Assembly: GCA_963930655.1 (NCBI GenBank)
Contig: OZ005604.1
Span: forward strand, 19,354,001-19,418,000
Source: Myrica gale
Lineage: Eukaryota; Streptophyta; Magnoliopsida; Fagales; Myricaceae
Length of the DNA stretch: 64,000 bases
Direction: 5' to 3'
Numbering within the stretch: the first letter of the stretch is position 1; each line of letters starts with the position of its first letter. A program made the position numbers and the translations under genes. Shown here one piece after another: positions 11,953 to 23,306 of this stretch. Below the pieces are notes generated by a model. It had not been told where the DNA came from. It did no database searches and saw only the letters and a list, made by a program, of their open reading frames with translations.

Positions 11953-13988
11953 TACAAGCGGTTGGTTTACTAAAGTAATACCGAGATTGTACATAAATAA
12001 ATCCAGAGTGAAGATATGAACTCCCAATCTTTTCGCTCAAGTAATTGACGAGAGAAATTATAAAATTCGCATCCTTCCCGTTATATTCCCTAAATCAGAA
12101 TTTCTTGACTAACACTTAAAAGAATATTTCTTTTGTCTTTTTATTTATTTTTCTCTATCTTCTTTTTTGTGTGGTTTCCTCTCTTGTATTATTCCGCACC
12201 ACCAATCCGGAATCCAAAACAACCAAAAAGGCGGATCCCTAATTGGAGTACTTCAGTTATAGCTGTAGAACCATTTACTTTATGAGGAAATTAAATAGGG
12301 AAGATAACAAAAGAGGAACATGAGAAAATCTATTAAAATAAACAAACAAATCTGCTACTGTTAAGCCGGCCGCTAGTTGAGAAGAACAAGTAGAAGCTTC
12401 TTTTTTGTTCTGCTTTGTATTTGAATAAGAAATTGTGTACGGACTCAATGAGATTTTGGGATATATGGGCCAAATTCAGAATGCATCGAAAGCTGAATTT
12501 TCTAGATGAAAGACTACCTAACCGCAACAAGCAATTTAAAGCTCTCTTTCTACATTGCTTATGTATATGATTAGACACCACTTTGCTCTCTTTTTTTTTT
12601 TGTTCTTCTTTTCTCTTTCCTCTTGATTTGAGAAATTGCACCCCAAATGAATGCAATTTTCGATTTATGTCATCGAGTAGGTCAACCAAAAGGCAGGTTC
12701 AAAGATTGCTTTGTCAAGTTTATTTGCTCAATTATTCTGGACAAAATGTGCTAGCTCCATCTCCTGATGAAAAAAACGTGGACTTTTTTCAGTTTCTATG
12801 TACAATTGTTACTTTTAACAAGCTAAGCCAAATGCTTAGAACAAAATAAAAACAAGCTAATTAGCCAAATGATTTCGGTGCAATGTTTCAAAGGATCAGG
12901 CTGTTCAAAGGAAACCTCGGTATTCATGAATATTGAATCTTCAATGTTCAAAGCTTGCTGTCCCCTTTTCCAGTTTTCCCCTCCCTGACCCTGCTCCTCT
13001 ACAGGAAGTTCTCCCTTGGAATTTTATCCACTAAAAATCAGTGGCAGACAATCATTTACGTTCGTCTGTTTTGTTTCACAAAAACTTTCTACCTAAACAT
13101 AAGAAGTAAGCTTGATACCCCTATAAACATAGGCTTTATATATCCTTAATCAATGTTTGTTTGGTCACAATACGGCGCACGATAGCTGGCTGCTAGTAGG
13201 CTTCACTTATTGCTCTCTTAAACCTAAACTTAATCAATCGGAGGTGGCATGAAAGTAACATGAAGAACAGGCATAATTTCGTTGAGAAGAATTAGTTACG
13301 ATTCCGAAGGAAAATTCCAAGAAAAAGTGACCCCACCCCACCTAATTGCCCTACTTTTGCACAAAAGAATCATTAATGGTTCGAGCGATTCAACCTTTCC
13401 CTAGAATTTCAGTCCAAAGACAAGGAAGCGGTTCTATCTTCTGATGTTGTCTCAGATGCTAAGTTGTATTTCGAGGCCACAGACACACGAGGCCCCAAAT
13501 GTTTGAAGGTTGTGGGAGTTTTTTGGTTTGGGTCAAACCCTCGTAAAAGTCTCCACAGATTGATGGTCCTTGTGGTGTCTGGTCCACATATAAGTTACTG
13601 TAACACTGTGTACACACGCTGGGGAGTCTTTGGTTTGACGGTTGACTTGTCTATCATGTCTGCCTCAACTAATCCAATGTCCTGGCCATCTAGTAAGGTC
13701 GGCAAATCGTGAGCACATAACAGCTGCCAGCCCTCTACTGTCTTTTAATGAGAACGTAGAGGTATTATGGTAAAGTTATTTTCTGCACCAGCACTCTTTT
13801 TTTTTTTTTATCCAGAGAATATTTTTTATTTACTTCCCAGTGTGTGGTCCAATATTATTCTTTCGTCCTAACTAGGCCCAATACAGCAGTCATTAAAGCC
13901 CAACCTAGATCCAACCCCCATCCGGCCAACTCCGAGTCCGAGCTTCGTTATCCACCGTTTCACATTATATAGTCTTAACACGAAGCAT
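11953..13988. other. Intergenic stretch upstream of SDH2-3
   Basis: No gene is supported. Short open frames between 12333 and 13712 lack any recognisable motif. The right end grades into the promoter of the succinate dehydrogenase gene. Confidence 0.5.
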
Positions 13989-14005
13989 TCATGCAGCCAC
14001 GTGTC
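13965..14005 (+). promoter_or_regulatory. TATA-like box with RY and ABRE motifs upstream of SDH2-3
   Basis: A TATA-like TTATATAG lies at 13965-13972. An RY element, CATGCA (13990-13995), is followed three bases later by an ABRE/G-box CACGTGTC (13998-14005), about 135 bp before the ATG. RY plus ABRE is the classic pair read by ABI3-type B3 and bZIP factors in maturing seed. From literature memory, Arabidopsis SDH2-3 is embryo-expressed through such elements. Here they lie just downstream of the TATA candidate, so either the TATA call or the usual spacing may be wrong. Confidence 0.5.
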
Positions 14006-14137
14006 TCTAGACTGTCGCCTTGAATACACCTTCACTCGGCAAGACTTCTGTTTGGGGCGCTAGAAAATCGAGCAAGATCAATGTCTTACATTAATTGTTC
14101 AGAGTGGTAGAAATAGATAAGTAGATATAGAGAAAGT

Positions 14138-15617
14138 ATGTCAGGAAGCTGGATTCGCAATGGGTACAACAGGGTGGCACGCACACTTGGCAGAACAGAC
14201 CCGAAGAAGCTGCAAAAGTTTCGGGTGTTAGAAGGTCATCCTGTGGGCCTAGAACATGCGGAAGAAGCTGTTGAGGCCCATGAGACCATCCAAAGCAACG
14301 TCAGGAAGCTCATAAAGGAGTTCAAGATCTATAGGTGGAACCCTGACTACCCCAATAACAAGCCCTACTTGCAGTCTTACTTTGTCGATCTCTCCAAATG
14401 TGGACCCATGGTAGATTTGCATCCTATTTCTTGATACATTTTTGAAGCTGTGCTCAAGTTTGCTTTGTTTTCAGTTTACTTTTATGAATTTTGGACTCGA
14501 AGCAATATTTTGATGTAACTGCCTCACCCAGATACCATTCAGTCGCCATTAATACTGGAGAAGTTTCTTGATTTGCGCTTTGGTATTCTACCAAAAGGGT
14601 AAGCCTTAAATGGCTGACTCTGAATTTTTGGATAGGTTTTGGATGTATTACAGAAGATAAAAGCGGACGAAGATTCGACCTTGACCTATAGGAGGTCATG
14701 CAGGGAAGGGATCTGCGGGTCATGTGCGATGAACATTGACGGCACCAACACAGTTGCATGCCTGAAGCCCGTTGATGCAGACACTTCCAGACCCACCATT
14801 ATCACCCCTCTGCCCCACATGTTTGTGATCAAAGATCTGGTTGCTGATCTCACCTATTTCTATCACCAGTACAAGTAAGATCAACACTATTTATTTTTTG
14901 TTTTTAACAATGTCATATTTGGAAGAAGATTAAATTCTAGAACCACATGGAGGGAGTAATAATATTGTTTTCAAAACCATATTAGAAGGTCACTTGCATA
15001 GTTGCATGTGATAATTTAACTGAGGTCTGAGGTCCTGTTTCTTGTGCCCAAGTCCAACTTGGGTTTATCTAAAGTGCAATGTTCTGTCAAATTGCAATGG
15101 CAAAGATTGGTGGAACCATGGCTCAAAGCCACAAAGCCGCCGCCGGACGGGCGGGAATACAGGCAGTCACCTGCGGACAGAAAGAAGTTAGATGGGAAGT
15201 ATGAGTGCATACTCTGTGCTTGCTGTAGCAGTTCATGCCCTTCCTATTGGTGGAACCCCGAAGAGTTCCTGGGGCCCGCTACACTGCTCCAAGCTTACAG
15301 ATGGATTTGTGACAGGTAGAATGTAGATCTCCTTGTTAAAAATCCTTCATAATTTAGCGTTTGAGGTAGAGATCAAGGGCTTATGTTATGGGTTGTTCTC
15401 CTCTGTTTTGTTTTCGCTTGGCAGCCGAGATGACTTGGCAGATGAACGATTGCAGGCATTAATGGAGGATCAGAAGAGATTATATCGATGCAGGACTATT
15501 AAGAATTGCACAGCCACTTGCCCCAAAGGCCTCAATCCTGCAGATGCCATTCACAAGATGAAAACAAGGCATCTGCTTTCTGTGCCCGTGGAGGAGTTTG
15601 AGGGCAAGGACCGGTAG
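14138..15617 (+). CDS. SDH2-3: Succinate dehydrogenase iron-sulphur subunit, SDH2-3 type
   Basis: This is subunit B of mitochondrial complex II, which passes electrons from the flavin subunit to ubiquinone through three Fe-S clusters. Exons: 14138-14410, 14636-14874, 15106-15315 and 15425-15617, giving 304 aa with all junctions GT-AG. All cluster ligands are present: 2Fe-2S Cys113, 118, 121 and 133 (CREGICGSC); CILCACC and SCPSYWW from residue 205; [14 protein letters not shown] in exon 4. Motifs [17 protein letters not shown] and [16 protein letters not shown] are family hallmarks. The first roughly 70 residues are poorly conserved and basic, fitting a mitochondrial presequence. The intron-rich structure and divergent N-terminus favour the seed-specific SDH2-3 over SDH2-1/2. 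HCC2 follows on the same strand after about 0.6 kb. Confidence 0.93.
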
Positions 15618-16193
15618 TGTTGCTGAGCCAAGCTTTCTCAGCCTCTGGACATGGTTGAGAGGCCCATAAGACTCACTATTAAACGAGTCCAATTATGTGA
15701 TCAGGCTTCAAGTACTGGGTTCTGTAACATAATGCATGTTCATGAAGTCCTGCCTTCAGGACGAATAAAAATGGTTTTGAAATTGAATAATCCATGCCCA
15801 TAAAAATGCTATTGCTTAGAAAAAAAGAGAATAATCCATGCTATTTATTTTGCTGGCGTTATGTATCCTGGGTTGAATGGTGATAACTGACTGACATATA
15901 AGCTAGGGGGCAGATTTGTCATTTTGATCCTGTAAAGAATATATAGACATAAGATGAATGGTCCCCTATCATATATAGGTATCCCTTTCGAAAATAATAT
16001 TATTTTTTGTACATAATTTGTGTATAAATTTAACATAAGTGTTAGAGCTTGGTGAGCAAGGCAAATCAGCTGAAGCTGGAACAAACAACCGTTTTTTTTT
16101 TTTTCAGTTAAAGTCTCGGATTTTCTTTCACAAGGATCTGTTATGGGTCCTTCTTTGAAAGAGCGATCATTTGACGAGAAAGCCTAGGAAGCC
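15618..16193 (+). other. SDH2-3 3' flank and HCC2 upstream region
   Basis: A 576-bp spacer between two genes on the same strand. It should hold the SDH2-3 3' UTR (AATAAA at about 15764) and the HCC2 promoter and 5' UTR. No separate feature is evident. Confidence 0.5.
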
Positions 16194-19100
16194 ATGCCCG
16201 TTTATCGGTTTCTTTTCGTTTCCTCCAAACGCCGCTCTGTAGAGGTTTTCGATTTTCTTAAAAGGTTACTCTCTAAAACCCTTGTTGTATTGCTTTGTCC
16301 ACTGATTTGAGCTCCGTATGAACTCTTTTAATAGTTTACTTTCTTTAATTTGACTCAATGGGATTACGTTTTATTCCTGTTTTATACAAAGAGATCATCA
16401 AAAAGTTGAAGAGCTTCTTATCACATGCTATGGTTTGAGGGTGGGACTTCAGTACTACTTTGAGTAGCCCATTTTAGAGTTTGTGACATTTTGCTTGGTT
16501 TTGGTGCTTGAAGTATTTGTTTTCGAAGCTTTTCTAGGTTTTGGCACTTTGGTTCAGAAAAGACATTTGGTATATAACTGGCTCTTGGATGGAAAGGTGT
16601 CACACCCCAGACCCAGCAGGGTTCAACAGTGGACTTTTTTTCTTTGAACAATATTTCAAATAACTCAAAATATAGAATTCATTTATTCCAAATAAACGTA
16701 AATATAGTCCTCACTTTCAAAATCATAAACTTAAATAAAAGTCTCTCAATAAAACAAAGTGCAATGTAAAATAAAACTTCATTCTCATCTATCCCAGCCC
16801 GCATGACATCTAAGCTTGTTCCTCAGCATGATCTCCATACTTTTCTGGAAATGAAAACATATTAACGGAGTGAGTTCGACAACTCAGTAAGCGGAGAATA
16901 AAAATATTAATAATAATCTTTTAAAATAAATTTCCAAATGATTTTTCAGTAGTTCAGAAATTTCCCTTAGGCAATATCAGTAAGCCATATTTACCCTATG
17001 GCAGGGTTGTGCCATCACTCCGAAGAATAGATGCACCAGTAATCAGTAATCAATGAGTTGGTACCAACAAAAATAGTAATAACAGTAATCAGTAATACAC
17101 ATTGCCACCGAAATTTCAGAACATAAAACAGTAATCATATTTCAGTATAAACAGTAATTGAATAATAGTGAATCCAAGAATTCAGAACGGACTTTGGTAT
17201 AATTTTCAAAACTCGTCATTTCATATTATCGAAGAAAATCTATCGTTACCCCGCTTACCTGACTCGCTTGAAAAATCGATATCCCAGCTATTAGCACAAC
17301 CTAACAGTAATCCGGAAAAATAATTAGGGATCAAACGATGTTTGAAGCTTGAATTTTCAATATATAATTCGTTCAACTATTTGAAATGAAATGCACACGT
17401 GATCGGAGTAGAGAAAGAACATAGCATACCGTCACCGAAAAAAACTTCAAGAATTCGCAGCAATGAGAGAAAGAGATATATAGAGATCTCAAAATGACTG
17501 AGGTCGAAATTGAGAGGTGTGCTTGACCTCTGAATGAGCTCCCCCTTTTATAGGTGAGGAGAACTCAAGATTTGGCCGAAAAATGCATTGAATCTCGTCT
17601 GAAACTGATGGCTTTTCGAAATCCATCATAAAACATGATAAATTATTTTATTTATGAAGAATCTTCGAGATATTTGCAAAGGAGTTGAAAAGGCTTCGAA
17701 ATCTAGGCAAAAAGAGGTGTAACGGGTGAGAAAATGAAGAGAGAGAGAGACGACTGGTCAGTGATCAACCATGAAACTGCTGCAAAATTTGAAAAGTTAG
17801 GGCTGAGGAAGAAGATGAGTCAAAACGCAACGTTTTACTAAAAAATCAAACCAGGCGAAAAGAAGTTTAAGTATTAACTAATTTCATCGTTGTAACCACG
17901 CGAGCGCATGGCTCCAGTGGCTTGCTTGCCCTTTACCTATCACGGCACCGAGGTTCGAACCATTTGGTTGTGGTCAGTGGTTAACGCCTAAATATAATAC
18001 TCGTCCTATTAAAACGTGCAAACATTTGCAGCTCAGTGGTTAACGCCTCTTTATTTGCAGGACAGTGGTTCAAACCACTTCGGCATCTTTTGTTTTCCTA
18101 ATTTTTTTTTAAACTGGGTTATCACAAAAGGGCTTAAGCAATTTTAAGGCTACAGTTTCCTGAAAATATTTTTTGTTGAAACCATTTTCATATCGAGAAG
18201 TTGTTGACCCCAAAAATCAAATGGAGCCCAAATGAGCATGTGATTTATTACAATGCAAAAGAAACTACCAGGGCTAGAAAATATGCTTACAGGCGGCAAT
18301 TTCTTGTTTTGATTTTTGAATAACGTTTTTGTACTGAATCGAATGTATATGTTGTAGGTGTGGTCCTTCTAGGAGAGTGCAGTCTTGTAACTATGCAAAA
18401 TCGTCAGGATACAGTAATGGAAAAACTCGTATGCATCCTGTAATTCCTGCAGAAACACAGGCTCCTCGCTCATGGGATCCTTATGTAATTGTAATGCTGC
18501 CTTGCCCCTGTTAGAATCTGTCATTCAAATGTGCTGCTTCTTGCCTTTAATGTGCTCCTCTTGAATACATTGAAAGATATAATTTGGCCTGCTGTTTATA
18601 TTTATCAACTCATATTTTTATTGGTCTATCCTCATAAAGCCAGCTGCTATACTTGGATTTGCTGGGCTAGCTGCTTTTGTTCACTATAATGATGAGAGAA
18701 GATCGATTCCGAGAGGTACATCTTTTTAAACTCTGGTATTACCCAATAACTGCTTTTACTGGGTTGGATGTTTCCATCTGAAAATTAATGTTTGGGAACT
18801 TGTCGCTCTTTATGTGCGGTGTTGCTAACCTAGTTGCATTTTCTCATTTGTCTTTTATTTCCCTTCTGTAAAATTGAATCTTTGTTTTCTTCATCGTCTA
18901 TGTATAACTACAAAAAGTTTATGGCGCAATTAAATCTTGTGCTTGGTTGGGACAGTCATGAATTTGGAATTAGTCGTTTTAGGCCAATTGTTCAATGCGT
19001 GGGTCATTTCAACCACTCAAGAATTTGAGTTTCTAACCATACCCAGAGAGATGAAATGATTAGGGATTCTAGCCATGATCCTAACAGATTCCATCTAAAC

Positions 19101-20737
19101 CTATCAGTATATTTTAAATCTGGCAATTGAAGTGTGAAAGCAATGACAGTTGACTCTACAGTAAATTGTTCCTTTTCAAATAGTTCTTTCTGTAGAAACC
19201 TCGAATGATTGAATATTAATAGCCATTTAGCTGTGGAAAGCTCCTAGGAGAATGCAATTAGCATGTAGATTTATAAGTTATAAATTTAATGATGGTTTTT
19301 CCTTCTACTTCAGAAAGAAAGGAAAGAATGCAGAGAAAAGTATGTTTAGTTACTTATCTATGAAAGACCATGTATAGGAGGAGGATGGTTGTGGGTGGGA
19401 TGCAAATGGCCCTGACTTGTGCAATATGCAGGAATCAGCTTGTACTGAGGAAGGGGAATAATGATAAAACCTAGAACTTTCGCTCTTTGTTCCATCTGTT
19501 GAATCGCCTGTGTTCAAGAGTAGAATTAAAATTCATATACTTGGAAGTGTGGAGACGGTTTTCTCCAATTTCTGCGGAAACAAACACTATCCAAGATAAA
19601 GGTTGTCTGATTTATGCATGTTACTTATTAGTAATGTTCATAATTATAGTCTGCTCACCATAATTCAAGGCCAGGCAGCCAGCTAGGAAGAGATGAGATT
19701 AAACTAGATAGCTTGGCGGCACCTAAAGCTTTCCCAGTTGAATATTGATTTTCTGCTTCTAGTGTTATGTGTCCCACTATAATTCCTTACAGTTAGAAAG
19801 CCCTGCGGTGGTTCTTCATCTAGCTTCGACACTTTGATACGGTGTATGGCTAATTAATGTGCTTCTTCTAATTTCTCTCTTTATTGACTCAGGCCAGGGT
19901 GACAAATGCAGTGGAAATACTGACGAAGGACTGATAATTGGTGGTCCATTCACTCTAATTGATACAGAAAATCGGATTGTTACTGAAAAGGATTTCCATG
20001 GAAAGTGGGTTCTCCTCTACGGCTATACTTCATCTCCAGATGTTGGGCCAGAACAACTGCACATTATTGCCAAGGCTATGGCTATGTTAGGTCGACTCTT
20101 TTATCAGCTATAAAGTATGGTAATGCTTTTTCTGTTATGAGCACTGACTTTTTGCATTTTTACGTGGAATTTAGATTCAAAACGTGATTCTAAGATTCTA
20201 CCAGTGTTTGTTACAATTGATCCTCAACGGGATACCTCTTCACAACTTCGCACTTACCTTAAAGGTGAGGCTTCCCCAGGAATTAACTATTTGTTACAAC
20301 ATACTGTCTGTCTGATATACCAATGGTTTATGGTCCTCACCTTTTCCCATGTTTCTTTACCATCCCTTTCATTCATTTCAGAGTTTGACTAAAGAATTGT
20401 GGGATTAACCGGACCTGTATCAGCTGTTAGGCAGATGGCACATGAGTACCGCGTTCATTTCAAGAAGGTAGAAGAGGAAGGAGATGATTATCTTGTTGAG
20501 ACTTCTCACAGCATGTAAGTGCTTTGTTCACCTGGGTTTCCCTGTTTTCTGTTTTTTGCATTGAACTCAAAGTGGATGTAAGATGTAACCTATCTTGAAA
20601 CAAGCAGGTATCTGATGAACCCAAGAGGGAAGGTTGTGAAATGCTTCGGGGTTGAGTACAGTGCCAAGGAATTGGCAGAGGCAATAGTAAAGCAAATGAA
20701 GAGTACCCTGACTTGCAGTGGCGTATCTAGGATATAA
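16194..20737 (+). pseudogene. HCC2: Homolog of copper chaperone SCO1, HCC2 type, with premature stop
   Basis: SCO proteins are inner-membrane thioredoxin-fold proteins for cytochrome c oxidase copper delivery; plant HCC2 has lost copper ligands and is linked to redox or UV-B stress. Exons: 16194-16264, 18358-18484, 18640-18715, 19893-20090, 20175-20264, 20382-20514, 20608-20737, all GT-AG. The TM segment AAILGFAGLAAFV is followed by HYNDERR. Where SCO1 has CPDIC this has SPDVG, as in HCC2. VFVTIDPQRDT, YLMNPRGK and CFGVEY are family motifs. Faults: TAA at 20390-20392 replaces the Ser expected after EFD, leaving 190 aa although the rest stays open; one Phe codon is missing before GYTSSPD; a hAT element replaces the stop. 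An active allele with readthrough or a sequence error is possible. Confidence 0.88.
16598..18126 (-). mobile_element. Solo LTR, Ty3/gypsy, in HCC2 intron 1
   Basis: A 1529-bp unit with TG...CA ends is flanked by a perfect 5-bp duplication AAAGG (16593-16597 and 18127-18131). Read on the minus strand it starts TGTGATAACCC and ends GGGTGTGACA, ends typical of Tekay/Del chromovirus LTRs. A TATA box (TATAAAA, complement of 17546-17552) lies in the matching orientation. There is no internal coding region, so recombination has left a single LTR. It opposes the HCC2 gene. Confidence 0.9.
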
Positions 20738-21065
20738 AATGAGTGAAGTCAAATTTCTAAAGGAAAATGACCACAATTTTTTTTTTTCACATAATGTAAA
20801 AAGTGTCTTAAAATTACAATATCGCAAATTAAGAACTAAAAACATTAAAAATAATGAAATACACTTACTGTATTATTTGCTAATACTGAGAGATGGTAAT
20901 TGAATCCTACGGTAATTCGACCTTTGAGGCCTCATCATACCCTTGACCTCTCAATCTGGATATTGATAACTCGTGTCTTGCAAACAATTTATCTATAGCA
21001 GTTTTTAAAGATTGGTAGCATGTGTCAGTAACATGTTCCACACCAATAAATTGTTCAATCATCTA

Positions 21066-21535
21066 TCAACTTTTGTTCACATATCTCAAAACCATTGTCA
21101 TTTGCTCCTTCACTGAACTATCTCGAGACTCATCAACCATAAGACAAAAAAATTCATTCCCAATGTCTTTAATGATAGCAAGTGTGGTTTGTGCTGCACA
21201 AGCACTCACCACAAACACATCTCCCCCGGATTGTGTTCCTTTAGGTCGCTTAAATAGATAACACCAAAAATAATAAACTGCATCCTCTGATGCACTATAT
21301 TCAAATTCTTCCCACATTTCTTCTTGGGAAAAACATAGCCACGAGGTTGAAAAACACGTTTGACCAAGTACTCCCTACGGACTTGATCATGAATCCTAGC
21401 ATCATACGAGTCAATAGATTTACGCAACCCTAGGTCAGAAATAATATCATCTAAACTCAACAAAGGGCGAGGTCTTTTCAAACTAGAATCTTCATTAGAA
21501 GTAGTAGTCACATTATGAGTATTAAACGACTCCAT
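21066..21535 (-). pseudogene. hAT transposase N-terminal fragment (TTF-zinc-finger/ZMYM1-like)
   Basis: On the minus strand, a first block (from MESFNTHNV) has the low-complexity leader, DDIISDLGLRKSID and RREYLVKRVFQPRG..FPKKK, typical of plant hAT proteins annotated as zinc finger MYM-type 1-like. A second block in another frame has YYFWCYLFKR and then GNEFFCLMVDESRDSSVKEQM, where the family keeps its first catalytic Asp region. The blocks are frame-shifted and the C-terminal dimerisation domain is missing, so it cannot make an active enzyme. Confidence 0.85.
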
Positions 21536-22016
21536 GCTTTGGAGTTTTTTTTATATAAAAAATCTATCCATTATCTAAAAAGACCAAAACAAAACACTTT
21601 AAAATGTCCATCAGCATATGAGGAAGACAATTCTTAACATCCATCAATAATTATGGAGTTTGATGCCTATATGAAAATAAAGAATCTTCTTCTGTCAAAA
21701 AGTATTGGTGCACTCAGCTATTTCTCGTTTAAAAAATAACCTCAGCAATAAATTATATTAATAAAAAATAATATTTTTATGCTTTCCTTTCTAATTGGTA
21801 AATGATAAATTAGTGAGGACCTACATAATTTATGTATTAGTGCAGTTAAGTGAAAATGGACCAGTGAGAGGGACTGCTGAGGCGTGAGGGCTGAGGGAGA
21901 CACAGAGAGATCGCAGAGTGAGAGAGAGGTGTGAGTAATTTTTTTAAAAAAATCAGAGGGTAAAGCGGCGTCATTTCACCCTCTGATTTAAAAAAAATTA
22001 AGCATCTAGGCCACAC

Positions 22017-22131
22017 AAACAGGCCCGCCCCCACTGGCCCAGCCGCCCAGGCCTACTTCCTGGCCCAGTCCCACCCCCACTGGCCCTGGAAGTAGGCCTG
22101 GGCGGCTGGGCCAGTGGGGGCGGGCCTGTTT
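22017..22131. repeat. 44-bp perfect inverted repeat inside the hAT element
   Basis: Arms 22017-22060 and 22088-22131 are exact reverse complements, GC-rich (starting AAACAGGCCCGCCCCCACTG), around a 27-base loop. The transcript would fold to a long hairpin. Confidence 0.95.
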
Positions 22132-22224
22132 CTTAACAACAAAAAAAAATTTACAAAAGATTTTTGGAGCCAGTGGGGGCGGCCGCCCCCGCCCGCACCC
22201 CTTGGATCCACCCATGCTGACTTG

Positions 22225-22435
22225 ATGCCCCAATTTTTGACAGGTCACCAAAACCTCTGGGATGCCATTAAGAGCGATGGTATATTTTGTACACCATTCT
22301 AAATTACCTCTGTTTTTGTGGTGATTCTTTTTTCCTTCCAGAATTTTTGAAATTTCAAGCTCACATTTGAACTAGTTCAAATGACACACGAGTCAGCACT
22401 GAGCAACAATATACAACATTGTTTTTCAATGAATA
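22225..22435. other. Former HCC2 3' flank
   Basis: Sequence beyond the hAT insertion that continues the HCC2 3' untranslated region in the pre-insertion gene. Nothing else is seen. Confidence 0.45.
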
Positions 22436-22450
22436 TTTTGGTTTCATATT

Positions 22451-23306
22451 CTTTTTTTTTTTGCTGAATAATACCGTGAGGCTTTCATTACATTGAATCC
22501 AAAGTACATGATACAATAAAGATCAATAACTACAGACTCAAGCACGCATGACCAGGTTGCAAAAAGGACTAGCAGGATCCAAAAGGATCGATAAACCAGA
22601 AATGCTTCATGCTGGGCAGAGAGAGCGGGTGGCGGGAAACGGTAGACAGCACCACCGGAACCAAATAGGAGCTAGCACTAAAAACTAAGCACAAAGGCAA
22701 CCTAGAGAAACCAAAACAAAGCCCACAGAAGGGCGTCAAGGCCACTAAATGGCCAGGGAAGCCCCCTTAGGGCAGCAACAAACCAACACACCACAACAGG
22801 AAAAGAAACGCAGCTAATTGCAACAAGGTGGCCGGTGCCACGGCAGCGCGTGAGATTCACATGCCGCGTGAAAGCCACCCATGTCTGGAGGGATGCTGGA
22901 AGTCCAGATCTGGCCGACCGGAACGTCTAACTCTGTCGGTGTCGTCGAAAAATGCCAAAAACAGCCTAAACATCACATAAACTTGCTCGGCGCGTGATGG
23001 AGAGTGGGGGCGCGTGCAGTGGTTAGCGGCGTCGGATAGACGACGGACTAGAACAGAAACGACCGGACGAAGGAGTTGAGTCAAATGAGCTAGGGCGTGG
23101 CCTCCAGGCGTTAACAAAAACGTCGGGATCTAGCAACCTCATTATTGAGCAAAAACAAAACCATACAAGACAAACAAAAGGCAAGATGGGCGGGGGGAGC
23201 GGGAGGAGCCGGAGAAGATAAGGGAGGGAGTTTTGGACGAAACCCTAAGAGTGTTCTAGAGAGAAGGCAAAACCTCTCTCTCTAGAACATATTTATATAC
23301 TCTAGT
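22451..23306 (-). mobile_element. Retroposed LINE-like element without reverse transcriptase
   Basis: A perfect 15-bp duplication, TTTTGGTTTCATATT, flanks the unit (22436-22450 and 23307-23321). Read on the minus strand it starts with TCTAGAGAGAGAGG-type leader sequence followed by CTTAGGGTTTCG and ends in TTCAGC plus a poly(A) run. That pattern is L1-type target-primed retroposition. At 856 bp it has no reverse transcriptase frame, so it is either an internally deleted LINE or another mobilised transcript. The frame at 22857-23117 is not recognisable. Confidence 0.8.

Larger units (their letters stand above)
20716..22216 (-). mobile_element. Non-autonomous hAT element in the HCC2 stop codon
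   Basis: A 1501-bp element with related terminal repeats (CAGTGGCGTATCTAGG at the left; CATGGGTGGATCCAAGG as the complement of the right end) and a perfect 8-bp duplication CTGACTTG (20708-20715 and 22217-22224). It carries a minus-strand transposase fragment and a 44-bp perfect hairpin. Removing it and one duplicate restores CTGACTTGA, whose TGA is the natural HCC2 stop. Confidence 0.93.

Noticed and set aside
22167-22200. GGGGCGGCCGCCCC-type palindrome as an origin or terminator
   Set aside because: It belongs to the GC-rich end of the hAT element.
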